Positions 1-6,115 of a stretch of DNA of 12,952 bases are shown in pieces. Every line of letters starts with the position of its first letter. Within the stretch, counting starts at the first letter, position 1. This stretch comes from Bacillota bacterium. GTDB taxonomy: Bacteria > Bacillota > Clostridia > Oscillospirales > Acutalibacteraceae. The DNA is taken from NCBI GenBank assembly GCA_009786275.1, contig WQTL01000489.1, forward strand, positions 1-12,952. Direction: 5' to 3'. Made by a program: the position numbers and the translations under genes. The notes beneath the pieces were generated by a model. That model saw only the letters and a list, made by a program, of their open reading frames with translations, was not told the origin of the DNA and ran no database searches.

Positions 1-170
1 CGCCTCGTGACCTCGAAATCCCGGGAGAACGCCCCCGCCGCCAGGACGCATTTGCCGTCGAAGGCCGCCGTCTTGCGGTGGACGTCGCCGATGAAGGCAC
101 CCTCCCCGCCGCCGACCATCCCATAGCGCAGCTTTTGCAGCGCGGATGAGGTTTTACTGCTCTCGATCAT
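1..170 (-). CDS. Gfo/Idh/MocA-family NAD(P)-dependent oxidoreductase, N-terminal part (runs off window)
   Basis: Only the first 56 codons are present; the gene continues beyond position 1. The start is the ATG at 170-168, preceded by a strong AAGGAGG about 8 bases upstream. Residues 14-24 (LRYGMVGGGEG) form the first strand and glycine-rich turn of a Rossmann nucleotide-binding fold, followed by AFIGDVHR and a second hydrophobic strand (CVLAAGAFSR). This arrangement is typical of the Gfo/Idh/MocA family, whose members oxidise or reduce sugars, inositols and related polyols with NAD(P). The substrate cannot be told from the N-terminus. It lies 25 bp downstream of acetate kinase on the same strand with no visible terminator between them, so the two are probably co-transcribed, which is an unusual partner for acetate kinase. 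Confidence 0.8.
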   Translation of the reverse strand, partial: MIESSKTSSALQKLRYGMVGGGEGAFIGDVHRKTAAFDGKCVLAAGAFSRDFEVTR

Positions 171-195
171 GGGTCGCCCCTCCTTAATTGTTCGC

Positions 196-1395
196 TCAGC
201 ACAGCCCCTTCGTCTCCCGCGCGATCACCAGCTCCTCGTTCGTCGGCAGCACGAACACCTTCACTTTGCTGTCCGCCCCGGATATCTCGCCCTCCGCGCC
301 GCGCACATAGCGCAGGTTGGCCTCGTCGTCGAAGGTGACGCCGAGGTAGGTCAGGTTTTTGCACACGTGGGCGCGCAGGTCGAAGGTATTCTCGCCGATG
401 CCGCCGGTGAACACGATGGCGTCCACGCCGTCCATCGCGGCGGCGTAGGCCCCGATGAACTTGCGCACCTGGTAGCGGTGTATGGCCCGGGAGAGCAGCG
501 CCCGCTCGTCGCCCGCCAGGGCCGCGGCCTTGACGTCCCTGTCGTCGCTGGAGATGCCCGAGACCCCCAGCGCGCCGGAGCGCTTGTTGAGCACCTCGGC
601 GGCCCGGGCGGGGGTCCAGCCCTCTTTTTCCATCAGGTAGAGCACCGCCGAGGGGTCCACCCCGCCGCAGCGCGTGCCCATCATGAAGCCGTCCAGGGGG
701 GTCAGGCCCATGCTGGTGTCGACGGACTGCCCGTATTTCACCGCGGTGATGGACGAGCCGTTGCCCAGGTGGCAGGTGATGAGCTTCAGCTCGCTCAAGG
801 GGCGGCCCATCACCTCGGCGCAGCGGGCGCTGACGAACTTGTGCGACGTGCCGTGGAAGCCGTAGCGGCGGATGCTGTATTTCTCGTAGTATTCGTAGGG
901 CAGGGGGAACATGTAGGCCTCGGGCGGCATGGTGGAGTGGAAGGCCGTATCGAACACCGCCGCCTGGGGCAGCGCCTGGCCGAACACCGCGCGGCAGGCC
1001 CGGATGGCCAGCACGTGGGCGGGGTTGTGCAGCGGCGCGAGCTCCGCAAGGCCCTCGATCTCCCGCAGCACCTCGTCGGTGATGCGCACGCTGCGCTGGA
1101 GCTTCTGCCCGCCCTGCACCACCCGGTGCCCCACGGCGTTGATTTCCTCCAGGGAGCCGATCACCCGGGTCTCGCCCGTGGTGAGGGCGTTCTTCACCGC
1201 CAAAAAAGCCTCGGCGTGGTCCTTCATGGGCAGGCTGCGTTCTATCTCCTGCCCGTCCGGGAGCTTGGCCTCGAAGGTACTGCCCTCCAGGCCGATGCGC
1301 AGGCAGCCCCCGCTGATGCGCGCCCGCTCGTTTTCCATATCGATCAGCTGGAATTTCAGCGACGAGCTGCCAGCGTTGATGACAAGTATGTTCAT
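196..1395 (-). CDS. ackA: Acetate kinase
   Basis: 399 residues, the usual family length. The enzyme makes acetate and ATP from acetyl phosphate in the cytoplasm, the energy-yielding last step of acetate fermentation, and can run in reverse. Family landmarks are all visible: NAGSSSLKF (residues 7-15), GHRVVQGG with Arg91, FDTAFH with Asp149, YGFHGTSH with His181, CHLGNGSS (208-215), MGTRCGG with Arg242, TGGIGEN (330-336) and a C-terminal PTNEE with Glu388. A longer reading frame extends 25 codons upstream, but the ATG at 1395-1393 fits the family N-terminus (MNILVINAG) and has AGGGGTGA about 9 bases ahead. The usual partner pta is not adjacent; the upstream neighbour is closed by a terminator and the downstream neighbour is a Gfo/Idh-type oxidoreductase. 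Confidence 0.97.
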   Translation of the reverse strand: MNILVINAGSSSLKFQLIDMENERARISGGCLRIGLEGSTFEAKLPDGQEIERSLPMKDHAEAFLAVKNALTTGETRVIGSLEEINAVGHRVVQGGQKLQRSVRITDEVLREIEGLAELAPLHNPAHVLAIRACRAVFGQALPQAAVFDTAFHSTMPPEAYMFPLPYEYYEKYSIRRYGFHGTSHKFVSARCAEVMGRPLSELKLITCHLGNGSSITAVKYGQSVDTSMGLTPLDGFMMGTRCGGVDPSAVLYLMEKEGWTPARAAEVLNKRSGALGVSGISSDDRDVKAAALAGDERALLSRAIHRYQVRKFIGAYAAAMDGVDAIVFTGGIGENTFDLRAHVCKNLTYLGVTFDDEANLRYVRGAEGEISGADSKVKVFVLPTNEELVIARETKGLC

Positions 1396-1431
1396 TGGTT
1401 GGTTCACCCCTATGCTTTTTTCGACGCAATT

Positions 1432-1460
1432 AGTATACAGGATTGCGGCGGGATTTGCAA
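1432..1460 (-). promoter_or_regulatory. Sigma-A promoter for ackA
   Basis: On the minus strand TTGCAA (1460-1455) is followed after exactly 17 bases by TATACT (1437-1432), close to consensus -35 and -10 boxes. It lies about 37 bases upstream of the ackA ATG and just downstream of the terminator that closes the preceding gene, so ackA has its own transcription start. Confidence 0.75.
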
Positions 1461-1489
1461 GGGAAAACACGAAAAAATCACGGAGGGAG

Positions 1490-1526
1490 AAAAAAGCACC
1501 CGCAGGGCAAGGCGCCCCGCGGATGC
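1490..1526 (-). terminator. Rho-independent terminator after the second thiamine-diphosphokinase-like gene
   Basis: On the minus strand GCATCCGCGGGGC (1526-1514) pairs with GCCCTGCGGGTGC (1508-1496) over 13 bp with two G-U wobbles and a 5-base loop. Six T residues follow at once (1495-1490). It lies 19 bases after the stop codon at 1546 and separates that gene from ackA. Confidence 0.85.
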
Positions 1527-1545
1527 CGCGTATTCGGTTTCCCGG

Positions 1546-2181
1546 TTAAATATTGACGAAATGCTCGATGAGGTTGACCGCCGAGGTCTCCCAGAAGATG
1601 GCCAGTATGCCGCTTTCCATCGTGATGAGGCCCTCGCCGTCCAGGTAGTTGTTCACGCCCTCCGGCGTGTCGCAGCGCAGGGTCGCGTTCTCCATGTTGT
1701 GCCGCATGCCCCGGATGGTAACGCCGGTGGCCACATGCCCATAGGCCAGCACAGACACGGTGCCGCCGCCGCACAGGCGAAGCTCCCCTTTGTCTGTCAG
1801 CGTTGTGACGCAGTGGTTATGGCCCTGCGCCACGGCAAACGCGCCCAGCTTCGCCGCCCGCACCAGCAGCTGCAAATTGGCCAGGGAGTAATCCTCGCGC
1901 CCGCCGCCGGCCCCCGTGATCACGAAGTGCCGCAGCCCCCGGTGGTAGCCCTCCGCAAAGGCGAGCACCATATTGGAGCCCTGCTTTTCGGGGGCCGTCC
2001 TGATAACCATAACGCCCTGGGGCAGGTCGTTTTCGGGCAAATCGCCCACGACCATGTTCGGGGTGACGCCCCATTCCTTGAGATAGTTGACGCCGTTTTC
2101 CACGGCAATGACAAAATCATCCGGCTTTACATCAATGCGCACCGCGTCCGGGGATGTGCCCACAATAAAGCATGTTTGCAT
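1546..2181 (-). CDS. Divergent thiamine diphosphokinase-family protein, downstream paralogue
   Basis: 211 residues, the usual length for thiamine diphosphokinase, which transfers pyrophosphate from ATP to thiamine. The family outline is recognisable: PDDFVIA strand (20-26), VVGDL (44-48), APEKQGSNM (63-71), TGAGGGREDY (89-98), ANLQLL, then the C-terminal beta half with TVSVLAYG, GVTIRGM and GVNN. Several normally acidic or polar positions are changed: the ADGG-type motif reads VENG, the GDxDS-type motif reads GDLPEND, the KDxTD-type motif reads KQGSN, and GGRxDH ends in Tyr. Asp97 (GGREDY) remains. It is a tandem copy of the gene at 2416-3060 and has lost more of the motif residues (S-N where the other keeps T-D). 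ATG with AAAGGAGA about 10 bases upstream. It may have a changed substrate or be inactive; the fold assignment is firmer than the reaction. Confidence 0.8.
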   Translation of the reverse strand: MQTCFIVGTSPDAVRIDVKPDDFVIAVENGVNYLKEWGVTPNMVVGDLPENDLPQGVMVIRTAPEKQGSNMVLAFAEGYHRGLRHFVITGAGGGREDYSLANLQLLVRAAKLGAFAVAQGHNHCVTTLTDKGELRLCGGGTVSVLAYGHVATGVTIRGMRHNMENATLRCDTPEGVNNYLDGEGLITMESGILAIFWETSAVNLIEHFVNI

Positions 2182-2226
2182 TTCCTAATTTCTCCTTTTA
2201 TATCATTGAATTTCGACATTATAAGG

Positions 2227-2258
2227 AACCCATTAGAGTAATTATACTCCAATGAATC
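2227..2258 (-). promoter_or_regulatory. Conserved 14-bp stem-loop / dyad, copy A
   Basis: On the sense (minus) strand GATTCATTGGAGTA pairs with TACTCTAATGGGTT around the loop TAAT; all 14 positions pair, with four G-U wobbles. The same structure stands at 3106-3137 with different bases at seven pairs. It overlaps the predicted -10 box, so it could be an operator dyad at the promoter or, if transcription starts further upstream, an RNA hairpin in the leader. Confidence 0.65.
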
Positions 2259-2270
2259 ACATTTTGTCTA
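2241..2270 (-). promoter_or_regulatory. Probable promoter of the downstream thiamine-diphosphokinase-like gene
   Basis: Minus strand TAGACA (2270-2265), an 18-base spacer, then a perfect TATAAT (2246-2241), about 60 bases before the ATG. The same layout occurs in the paralogue's leader. The -10 box lies in the loop of the dyad at 2227-2258, and the -35 box overlaps a 17-base palindrome at 2269-2285 (TAGTCAT-AAA-ATGACTA on the plus strand) that is degraded in the other copy. Confidence 0.6.
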
Positions 2271-2356
2271 GTCATAAAATGACTAATATTTTTGCTATTT
2301 ACAGGTGAATTATCTAGTGAATCTTTACATTAAATGACGCATTTCGCGTTCCAACC

Positions 2357-2400
2357 AAAAAAAGGAAAGCAATGCTGCGCCCTGCGGGGCGCATGCAGCA
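2357..2400 (-). terminator. Weak rho-independent terminator after the upstream thiamine-diphosphokinase-like gene
   Basis: On the minus strand TGCT...GCGCCC (2400-2377) pairs with GGGCGCAGCA (2382-2373) as a 10-bp stem with a 4-base bulge (2393-2396). A T-rich stretch follows, ending in seven Ts (2363-2357). It starts 15 bases after the stop codon at 2416. The bulge and the 9 bases before the T run make it weaker than the terminator at 1490-1526, so some read-through into the next gene is likely. Confidence 0.5.
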
Positions 2401-2415
2401 CGTTTCGCATATCCG

Positions 2416-3060
2416 CTAAACATTGACTAGATGCTCTATGTTGTTGACCTTCGAGGTCTCCCAATACACCACCAAAACGCCGCTTTCCATTGTGATGAAG
2501 CCCTCGCCGCCATCCAGGCGGTTGCTCACGCCCCGGGGCGTATCGCCGCGCAGGGTCTCGTTCTCCAGGTTGTGGCGCATGCCCCGGATGGTGACGCCGG
2601 TGGCTTCCCTGCCGTAGGCAAAAACGGATACCGTGCCGCTGCCGCACAGGCGAAGCTCCCCTTTGTCCGCCAGCACCGTGACGCACCGGCTGTTGCCCTG
2701 CGCTATGGTAAACGCGCCGATCTGCGCCGCCCTGACCATCAGCTGCAGGTTGGCCATGTTGTAATCGATGCGCCCGCCGACGGCCCCCGTGAATACGAAG
2801 TGCCGCATCCCGCGGTGGTATCCCTCCGCGAAAGCGAGGGCCATGTCTGTCCCCTGCTTTTCGGGGGAGGTCTTGATAAAAAGAACGTCTTTGGGCAGGT
2901 TGTAGTCGGCTTCGCACAGGTCGCCGACGACCATGTTCGGCACGATGCCCCATTCCATGAGATAGTTCATGCCGCCGTGCACCGCGATGACAAAATCATC
3001 CGGCTGCGCATCAATGCGCACAACATCCGGCGAAGCGCCCACGAGAAAACATGTTTGCAT
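2416..3060 (-). CDS. Divergent thiamine diphosphokinase-family protein, upstream paralogue
   Basis: 214 residues. Same family and closely similar to the protein at 1546-2181 (about two thirds identical by eye), with two extra residues after GDL and one near the C-terminus. Landmarks: DDFVIAVHGG (21-30), VVGDLCEADYNLP (44-56), SPEKQGTDM (65-73), TGAVGGRIDY (91-100), MANLQLM, TVSVFAYG, GVTIRGM, GVSN. It keeps the T-D pair (71-72) and Asp99 but, like its twin, lacks the first Asp of ADGG and the Asp-Ser of GDxDS, and has KQ where KD is usual. It may still bind nucleotide and a pyrimidine-like ligand; thiamine kinase activity is uncertain. No thiamine biosynthesis or transport gene is adjacent, and no TPP riboswitch was recognised in the leader. 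ATG with AAAAGGGGA about 10 bases upstream. Confidence 0.82.
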   Translation of the reverse strand: MQTCFLVGASPDVVRIDAQPDDFVIAVHGGMNYLMEWGIVPNMVVGDLCEADYNLPKDVLFIKTSPEKQGTDMALAFAEGYHRGMRHFVFTGAVGGRIDYNMANLQLMVRAAQIGAFTIAQGNSRCVTVLADKGELRLCGSGTVSVFAYGREATGVTIRGMRHNLENETLRGDTPRGVSNRLDGGEGFITMESGVLVVYWETSKVNNIEHLVNV

Positions 3061-3105
3061 TTCCTGATTTCCCCTTTTATTTCATTGAATTTTGACATTA
3101 AAAGA

Positions 3106-3137
3106 GACTCGCTAGAGTAATTGTACCCCAGCGAGCC
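3106..3137 (-). promoter_or_regulatory. Conserved 14-bp stem-loop / dyad, copy B
   Basis: On the minus strand GGCTCGCTGGGGTA pairs with TACTCTAGCGAGTC around the loop CAAT, 14 pairs including three G-U wobbles. It sits at the same offset (879 bp) as copy A. Two pairs differ from copy A by full compensation (C-G for T-A and G-C for A-T) and five more by single changes that keep pairing on the sense strand. Confidence 0.65.
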
Positions 3138-3149
3138 GCCTTTTGTCCA
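3120..3149 (-). promoter_or_regulatory. Probable promoter of the upstream thiamine-diphosphokinase-like gene
   Basis: Minus strand TGGACA (3149-3144), 18 bases, then TACAAT (3125-3120), about 60 bases before the ATG at 3060. Position and spacing match the paralogous promoter exactly. The preceding TPM-domain gene ends at 3234 without an evident terminator, so read-through from that operon is also possible. Confidence 0.5.
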
Positions 3150-3233
3150 GATGTAGAATAGCCAATCTTTTTGCTTTAAACAGGGAAATTATCTAGTGAA
3201 TTTTTACAGTAAATGACGTTCTTCGCGTTCCAA

Positions 3234-4157
3234 CTAAAATTTGCCGCCTACATTTGTGTGGCTGCTGCCGCTGGAACTGGTATGGCTGCCGCCGCCGCTG
3301 AACCCGCTTCCGCCGCCGCCGGTATGCGCGGGTGGGTCATCCGGCAGCCGCATGCGCGTCGTGTTGGAGTACAGGAAAATGTCCTGCCGCTCGGTGAGGT
3401 TGAAGTTCTGCTGGTAGCTCTGCGCGGCCGCCGCGGTGCGGATGGTGTTATGCTTCTTCTTCATGGAGGCCGTCACCGCCCAGGCGATAATCAGCCCAAT
3501 CAGAGCCGCAACAAGGAATATCGTCCCGTTGAAGCCTGCATAGCCCCCGCCGGAATACCCGGAACTGCCATTGTTATAGCTGCCGTTCCCGCCGTTATTT
3601 CCGCTGTTGTAGCCCGTATTCGGTTCCGCGTACACGCCCGCGCTGTTGGCGTAGTCCTCCAGGTAATCCCCGGCTTCATCTAAAAAGCGCTTGAACGCCG
3701 CGTAGTAATCCGCGTTGCCCAGGCTCGGCTTGACGGCTGTGAGGATCCGCTCCTGCACTTCACCGTTGAACACGGCCTCGCCCACGCCCTTTGAAGCGCC
3801 CATGATGTCCCGCTCGAGCATATCCACCAGCAGCAGCATGCCGCTGCCCGTGGTGATGTCCTCCGTCTCCTCCTCGCGCCAGCCGTAGCCCTCGTAATCG
3901 AAGAAGTCGTTCGCGTAGTCGTCCGGGGCCTTGCCACCCAGGCCCCGCCTTGTCACGATGACGAGGTCCATGCTATACTGTCCGATCAGTTCGCGCGCGT
4001 ACGCTTCCAGGCTCTCCGCTTCCTCCCGCGTGAGCAGACCGGCGCCATCCACCACGCGGGGCAGGCTTTCGTCCATCCCGGCGGGATAGGCCAGCGCGGG
4101 CAGCGCGAGGGCAATGCACAGCAGCAGGGCCGTGAAAAGGCTCAGTACGCGTTTCAT
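3234..4157 (-). CDS. TPM-domain (YgcG-like) membrane protein
   Basis: 307 residues. A signal peptide (MKRVLSLFTALLLCIALALPALA, residues 1-23) is followed by a TPM domain at about 32-168 with VVDGAGLLT near its start and DLVIVT in the core. A Gly/Asn/Ser/Tyr-rich linker (172-208) leads to one transmembrane helix at about 212-230, a Lys-rich stop-transfer (MKKKH), and a Ser/Gly/His-rich C-terminal tail ending in GGKF. The N-terminal domain should lie outside the membrane. TPM proteins are widespread envelope proteins; some have phosphatase activity, and the plant relative acts in photosystem II repair. The ATG at 4157-4155 overlaps the upstream stop as TGATG, which favours it over the GTG one codon earlier and suggests translational coupling. 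Last gene of a five-gene operon; pairing with the zinc-ribbon protein is a recurring arrangement in Firmicutes, from memory. Confidence 0.85.
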   Translation of the reverse strand: MKRVLSLFTALLLCIALALPALAYPAGMDESLPRVVDGAGLLTREEAESLEAYARELIGQYSMDLVIVTRRGLGGKAPDDYANDFFDYEGYGWREEETEDITTGSGMLLLVDMLERDIMGASKGVGEAVFNGEVQERILTAVKPSLGNADYYAAFKRFLDEAGDYLEDYANSAGVYAEPNTGYNSGNNGGNGSYNNGSSGYSGGGYAGFNGTIFLVAALIGLIIAWAVTASMKKKHNTIRTAAAAQSYQQNFNLTERQDIFLYSNTTRMRLPDDPPAHTGGGGSGFSGGGSHTSSSGSSHTNVGGKF

Positions 4158-5230
4158 CACAGCACACCCCCCAACAGGACGGCCAGCACAGCCCCCAGCG
4201 CCGCGACGCCCCCGAAGATCCCGAAGAACCAGGCCGCCGTGCGGCCCTTGTCCACGGGCAGCTCGCCGATGAACTTGCCGGTCTGGCCGTTCATGGCGAA
4301 GCGGTAGAGTTTATCCCGCCAGGTGCAGTTGAGCGTCCACACGGGCAGCAGGGCGTAGCGGGCCCGCGCGTGGTTCACCCAGTACTGCTCGCTTTCCGCG
4401 CTGCATGCGCCGAAGCCCGCCGTGGTGCCCTGGAGCTCGCTTTGCAGGCTGGCGGCGGCCCTGCGCTCGGCGCGTTTGCCGCACTCCTGCGCGCCCACGT
4501 CGTAGCGGTCGGCCAGGTAACCCGAGAGATAGGTCATCTGGAAGGGCCGCAGCTCCCTGTAGTCGTAGGGCTCCACGGCGTCCATCATGGCGTCGTCCAT
4601 CTTCTGCGAGCCGTCCGCCGGGATGCGGGCGAAACTCGCCTCGCCCGCGCGCCGCAGTTGGTAGTGGTCGGTCTTGGTGTACTGGTAGTGCTTGTCGCTC
4701 CAGGTGGCGGTCCTCGTGGCGCGGTAGTTGACCCGCGCGCCGGCCCGGCAGTCGAACAGCCAGAAGGGCACGTACACCCCGGTGATCTCGCCGAGGGTGT
4801 TTTCGTCCCTGAACTTCTTGGGCAGCAGGCGCTTGCCCTTGAGGTTCTCGCCGAAGGCCGCGACGGCGGCCTGCTTATCCAGCTTGAAGGGGATGACCTC
4901 CTCCGGCCGGAAGGAGCCGCGCAGCTGCGCGGGCAGCACGGCGGGGTTGCCGCAGTAGGGGCAGCGCGTGGCGGCGGTGGTCGCGTCGCCAATGAGCTCG
5001 CCCGCGCAGCTGGGGCAGCGGTAGCCCTGGAGGCCCGCGTCGTCCCACGGCGCGCCGCCCTCCTCCCAATTGGGCTCTTCGTGCTGCTCCTCCTGCACGG
5101 CGTTGAACTGCCGCAGGGCCTCGGCGTCGAACTCCGTTTCGCAGTAGGGGCATTTCATGCGCTGCAATGTGCTGTCGAAGTTGATGCCGGCGTTGCAGCA
5201 TGGGCATTTGTATTCCAGGACAGACGGCAT
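4157..5230 (-). CDS. Double zinc-ribbon membrane-anchored protein (TFIIB-type zinc-ribbon family)
   Basis: 357 residues from the ATG at 5230-5228, chosen because AGGAG lies about 8 bases upstream and the following residues begin the first zinc ribbon; a frame extending 15 codons further up lacks such support. Two zinc ribbons are visible: Cys9/11/12 with Cys27 and Cys30 (KCPCC...KCPYC) and Cys72/75 with Cys90/93 (RCPSC...RCPYC). The middle part (about 105-325) is a beta-rich region with repeated aromatic and Trp residues (VYVPFWLFD, LPVWTLNCTW), and a C-terminal transmembrane helix covers about 333-355. This matches bacterial proteins often annotated as zinc-ribbon-containing or, wrongly, as PriA-like helicase; no helicase motif is present. 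The start codon follows the upstream stop by one base. Function unknown. Confidence 0.8.
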   Translation of the reverse strand: MPSVLEYKCPCCNAGINFDSTLQRMKCPYCETEFDAEALRQFNAVQEEQHEEPNWEEGGAPWDDAGLQGYRCPSCAGELIGDATTAATRCPYCGNPAVLPAQLRGSFRPEEVIPFKLDKQAAVAAFGENLKGKRLLPKKFRDENTLGEITGVYVPFWLFDCRAGARVNYRATRTATWSDKHYQYTKTDHYQLRRAGEASFARIPADGSQKMDDAMMDAVEPYDYRELRPFQMTYLSGYLADRYDVGAQECGKRAERRAAASLQSELQGTTAGFGACSAESEQYWVNHARARYALLPVWTLNCTWRDKLYRFAMNGQTGKFIGELPVDKGRTAAWFFGIFGGVAALGAVLAVLLGGVL

Positions 5231-5231
5231 G

Positions 5232-6104
5232 TCACCACTCCTTTTCCCAAAATTCGATGTTGGCTTTGATCTCAAAACCGATGGCGGTATAGAACTCCCG
5301 CGAGCCGCCGAAGCAATATTCCGCCCCCAAGGCCTTGGTTTTCTTCATGGCCTCGGTCAGGGCGATGGTCGCCAGCCCCCTGCGGCGGTATTTCGGCACG
5401 GTGGCCAGGGGCTCCAGGTAGGCGTAATGGTTGCGCTCGTCATACCACATGCCCAGCGCGCAGGCGTATTCCCCGTCCGGCGCGACAACGATGGCCGCCA
5501 AAGACGCGTCATAGCGCGGCGCGGTGCGGGCGTGAATCCTGCCGTCGATATCTTTGTCCGGCCACGGGCCGTGGTTGAAGCCCTTCCAGAAGCAGGCGTG
5601 CAGCTTGTGATAGTCCACGTCCGTGCCGTCAATCAGTTGAAATCCCTCGGGCAGGACGCGCTCCGTGAACGCGTTCTTGTAGTCGAAAATCTTAATCGGG
5701 TCCGTTTTCTTCAGCTTGTAGCCGTTTGCCTGCAACAGCTCGCGCTTGCCCGGTTCTTGATCCGTGATCCAGAATTGCAGCCTGTGTTTTCCCCGCTTCA
5801 CCGCGCAGAGCTCTTTCTCGGCCCAGGCCAGCAGCTCCGGCAGCAGGGCTTCATAGCCCGGGCGCACGTGCATGTGGCAGTCGCCCAAATCCATCTCATA
5901 GCAGACGATGCCCACCAACGCGCCCTCGTCCTCCCACAGGCCCATGCGATGGGTCAGCTTATGGTTGAAATACGAGTGCGTGTGGGCGTATTCCCAAAAC
6001 TGCGGCAACAGATGGCTATTGAGTGTCACCGGGTCGTGGGTCTCCTGCAAGAAGCGGTAGACCAGCTCGAAGTCCGCCAGCAGCCTGTAGCGCCGGCATT
6101 GCAC
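5232..6104 (-). CDS. Tandem GNAT-family N-acetyltransferase
   Basis: 290 residues if started at the GTG at 6104-6102, which has AGGAGGTGA 11 bases upstream. A GTG at 6119-6117 would overlap the upstream stop as GTGA and give 295 residues, but then AGGAG touches the start. The C-terminal half (about 150-290) is a GNAT domain: YLEPLATVPKYRRRGLATIAL (229-249) contains the acetyl-CoA pyrophosphate loop RRRGLA, and GSREFYTAIGF is the usual end of the fold. The N-terminal half (about 5-145) looks like a second, degenerate GNAT domain (GALVGIVCYEM, then QEPGKRELLQANGYKLKKTD). It transfers an acyl group from acyl-CoA to an amine, but the acceptor cannot be predicted. Sits between the lipid kinase and the zinc-ribbon protein in a tight operon. 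Confidence 0.85.
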   Translation of the reverse strand: MQCRRYRLLADFELVYRFLQETHDPVTLNSHLLPQFWEYAHTHSYFNHKLTHRMGLWEDEGALVGIVCYEMDLGDCHMHVRPGYEALLPELLAWAEKELCAVKRGKHRLQFWITDQEPGKRELLQANGYKLKKTDPIKIFDYKNAFTERVLPEGFQLIDGTDVDYHKLHACFWKGFNHGPWPDKDIDGRIHARTAPRYDASLAAIVVAPDGEYACALGMWYDERNHYAYLEPLATVPKYRRRGLATIALTEAMKKTKALGAEYCFGGSREFYTAIGFEIKANIEFWEKEW

Positions 6105-6115
6105 AGATATATCTG

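Larger units (their letters stand above)
1546..2355 (-). repeat. Tandem duplication unit, downstream copy (gene plus leader)
   Basis: Gene and the 174 bases upstream of its ATG match the copy at 2416-3234 at a constant offset of 879 bp. There is no net insertion or deletion in the leader; conserved words include GGAACGCGAA, CACTAGATAATT and TCAATGA. Similarity stops after 2355. Confidence 0.85.
2416..3234 (-). repeat. Tandem duplication unit, upstream copy (gene plus leader)
   Basis: Partner of 1546-2355. The repeat ends at the stop codon of the TPM-domain gene (3236-3234), so the duplicated unit was exactly one gene with its complete intergenic leader, bounded on the far side by the neighbouring coding sequence. 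Confidence 0.85.

Noticed and set aside
169..2241. Very long plus-strand open frame opposite acetate kinase and the thiamine-kinase-like gene
   Set aside because: It runs antisense through two clear genes, including promoter and terminator. Its protein is low-complexity, His/Gly/Val/Ala-rich without any domain; long antisense frames are common opposite GC-rich genes.
3205..3215. Small dyad TTTACAGTAAA in the upstream leader as an operator
   Set aside because: The equivalent bases in the other copy (2326-2336) keep only TTTA-N3-TAAA; too short and AT-rich to separate from chance.
2182..3233. TPP riboswitch in the leaders of the thiamine-kinase-like genes
   Set aside because: I looked for the conserved CTGAGA and the GATCTGGATAATGCCAGCG-like core and found neither in the two 174-base leaders.
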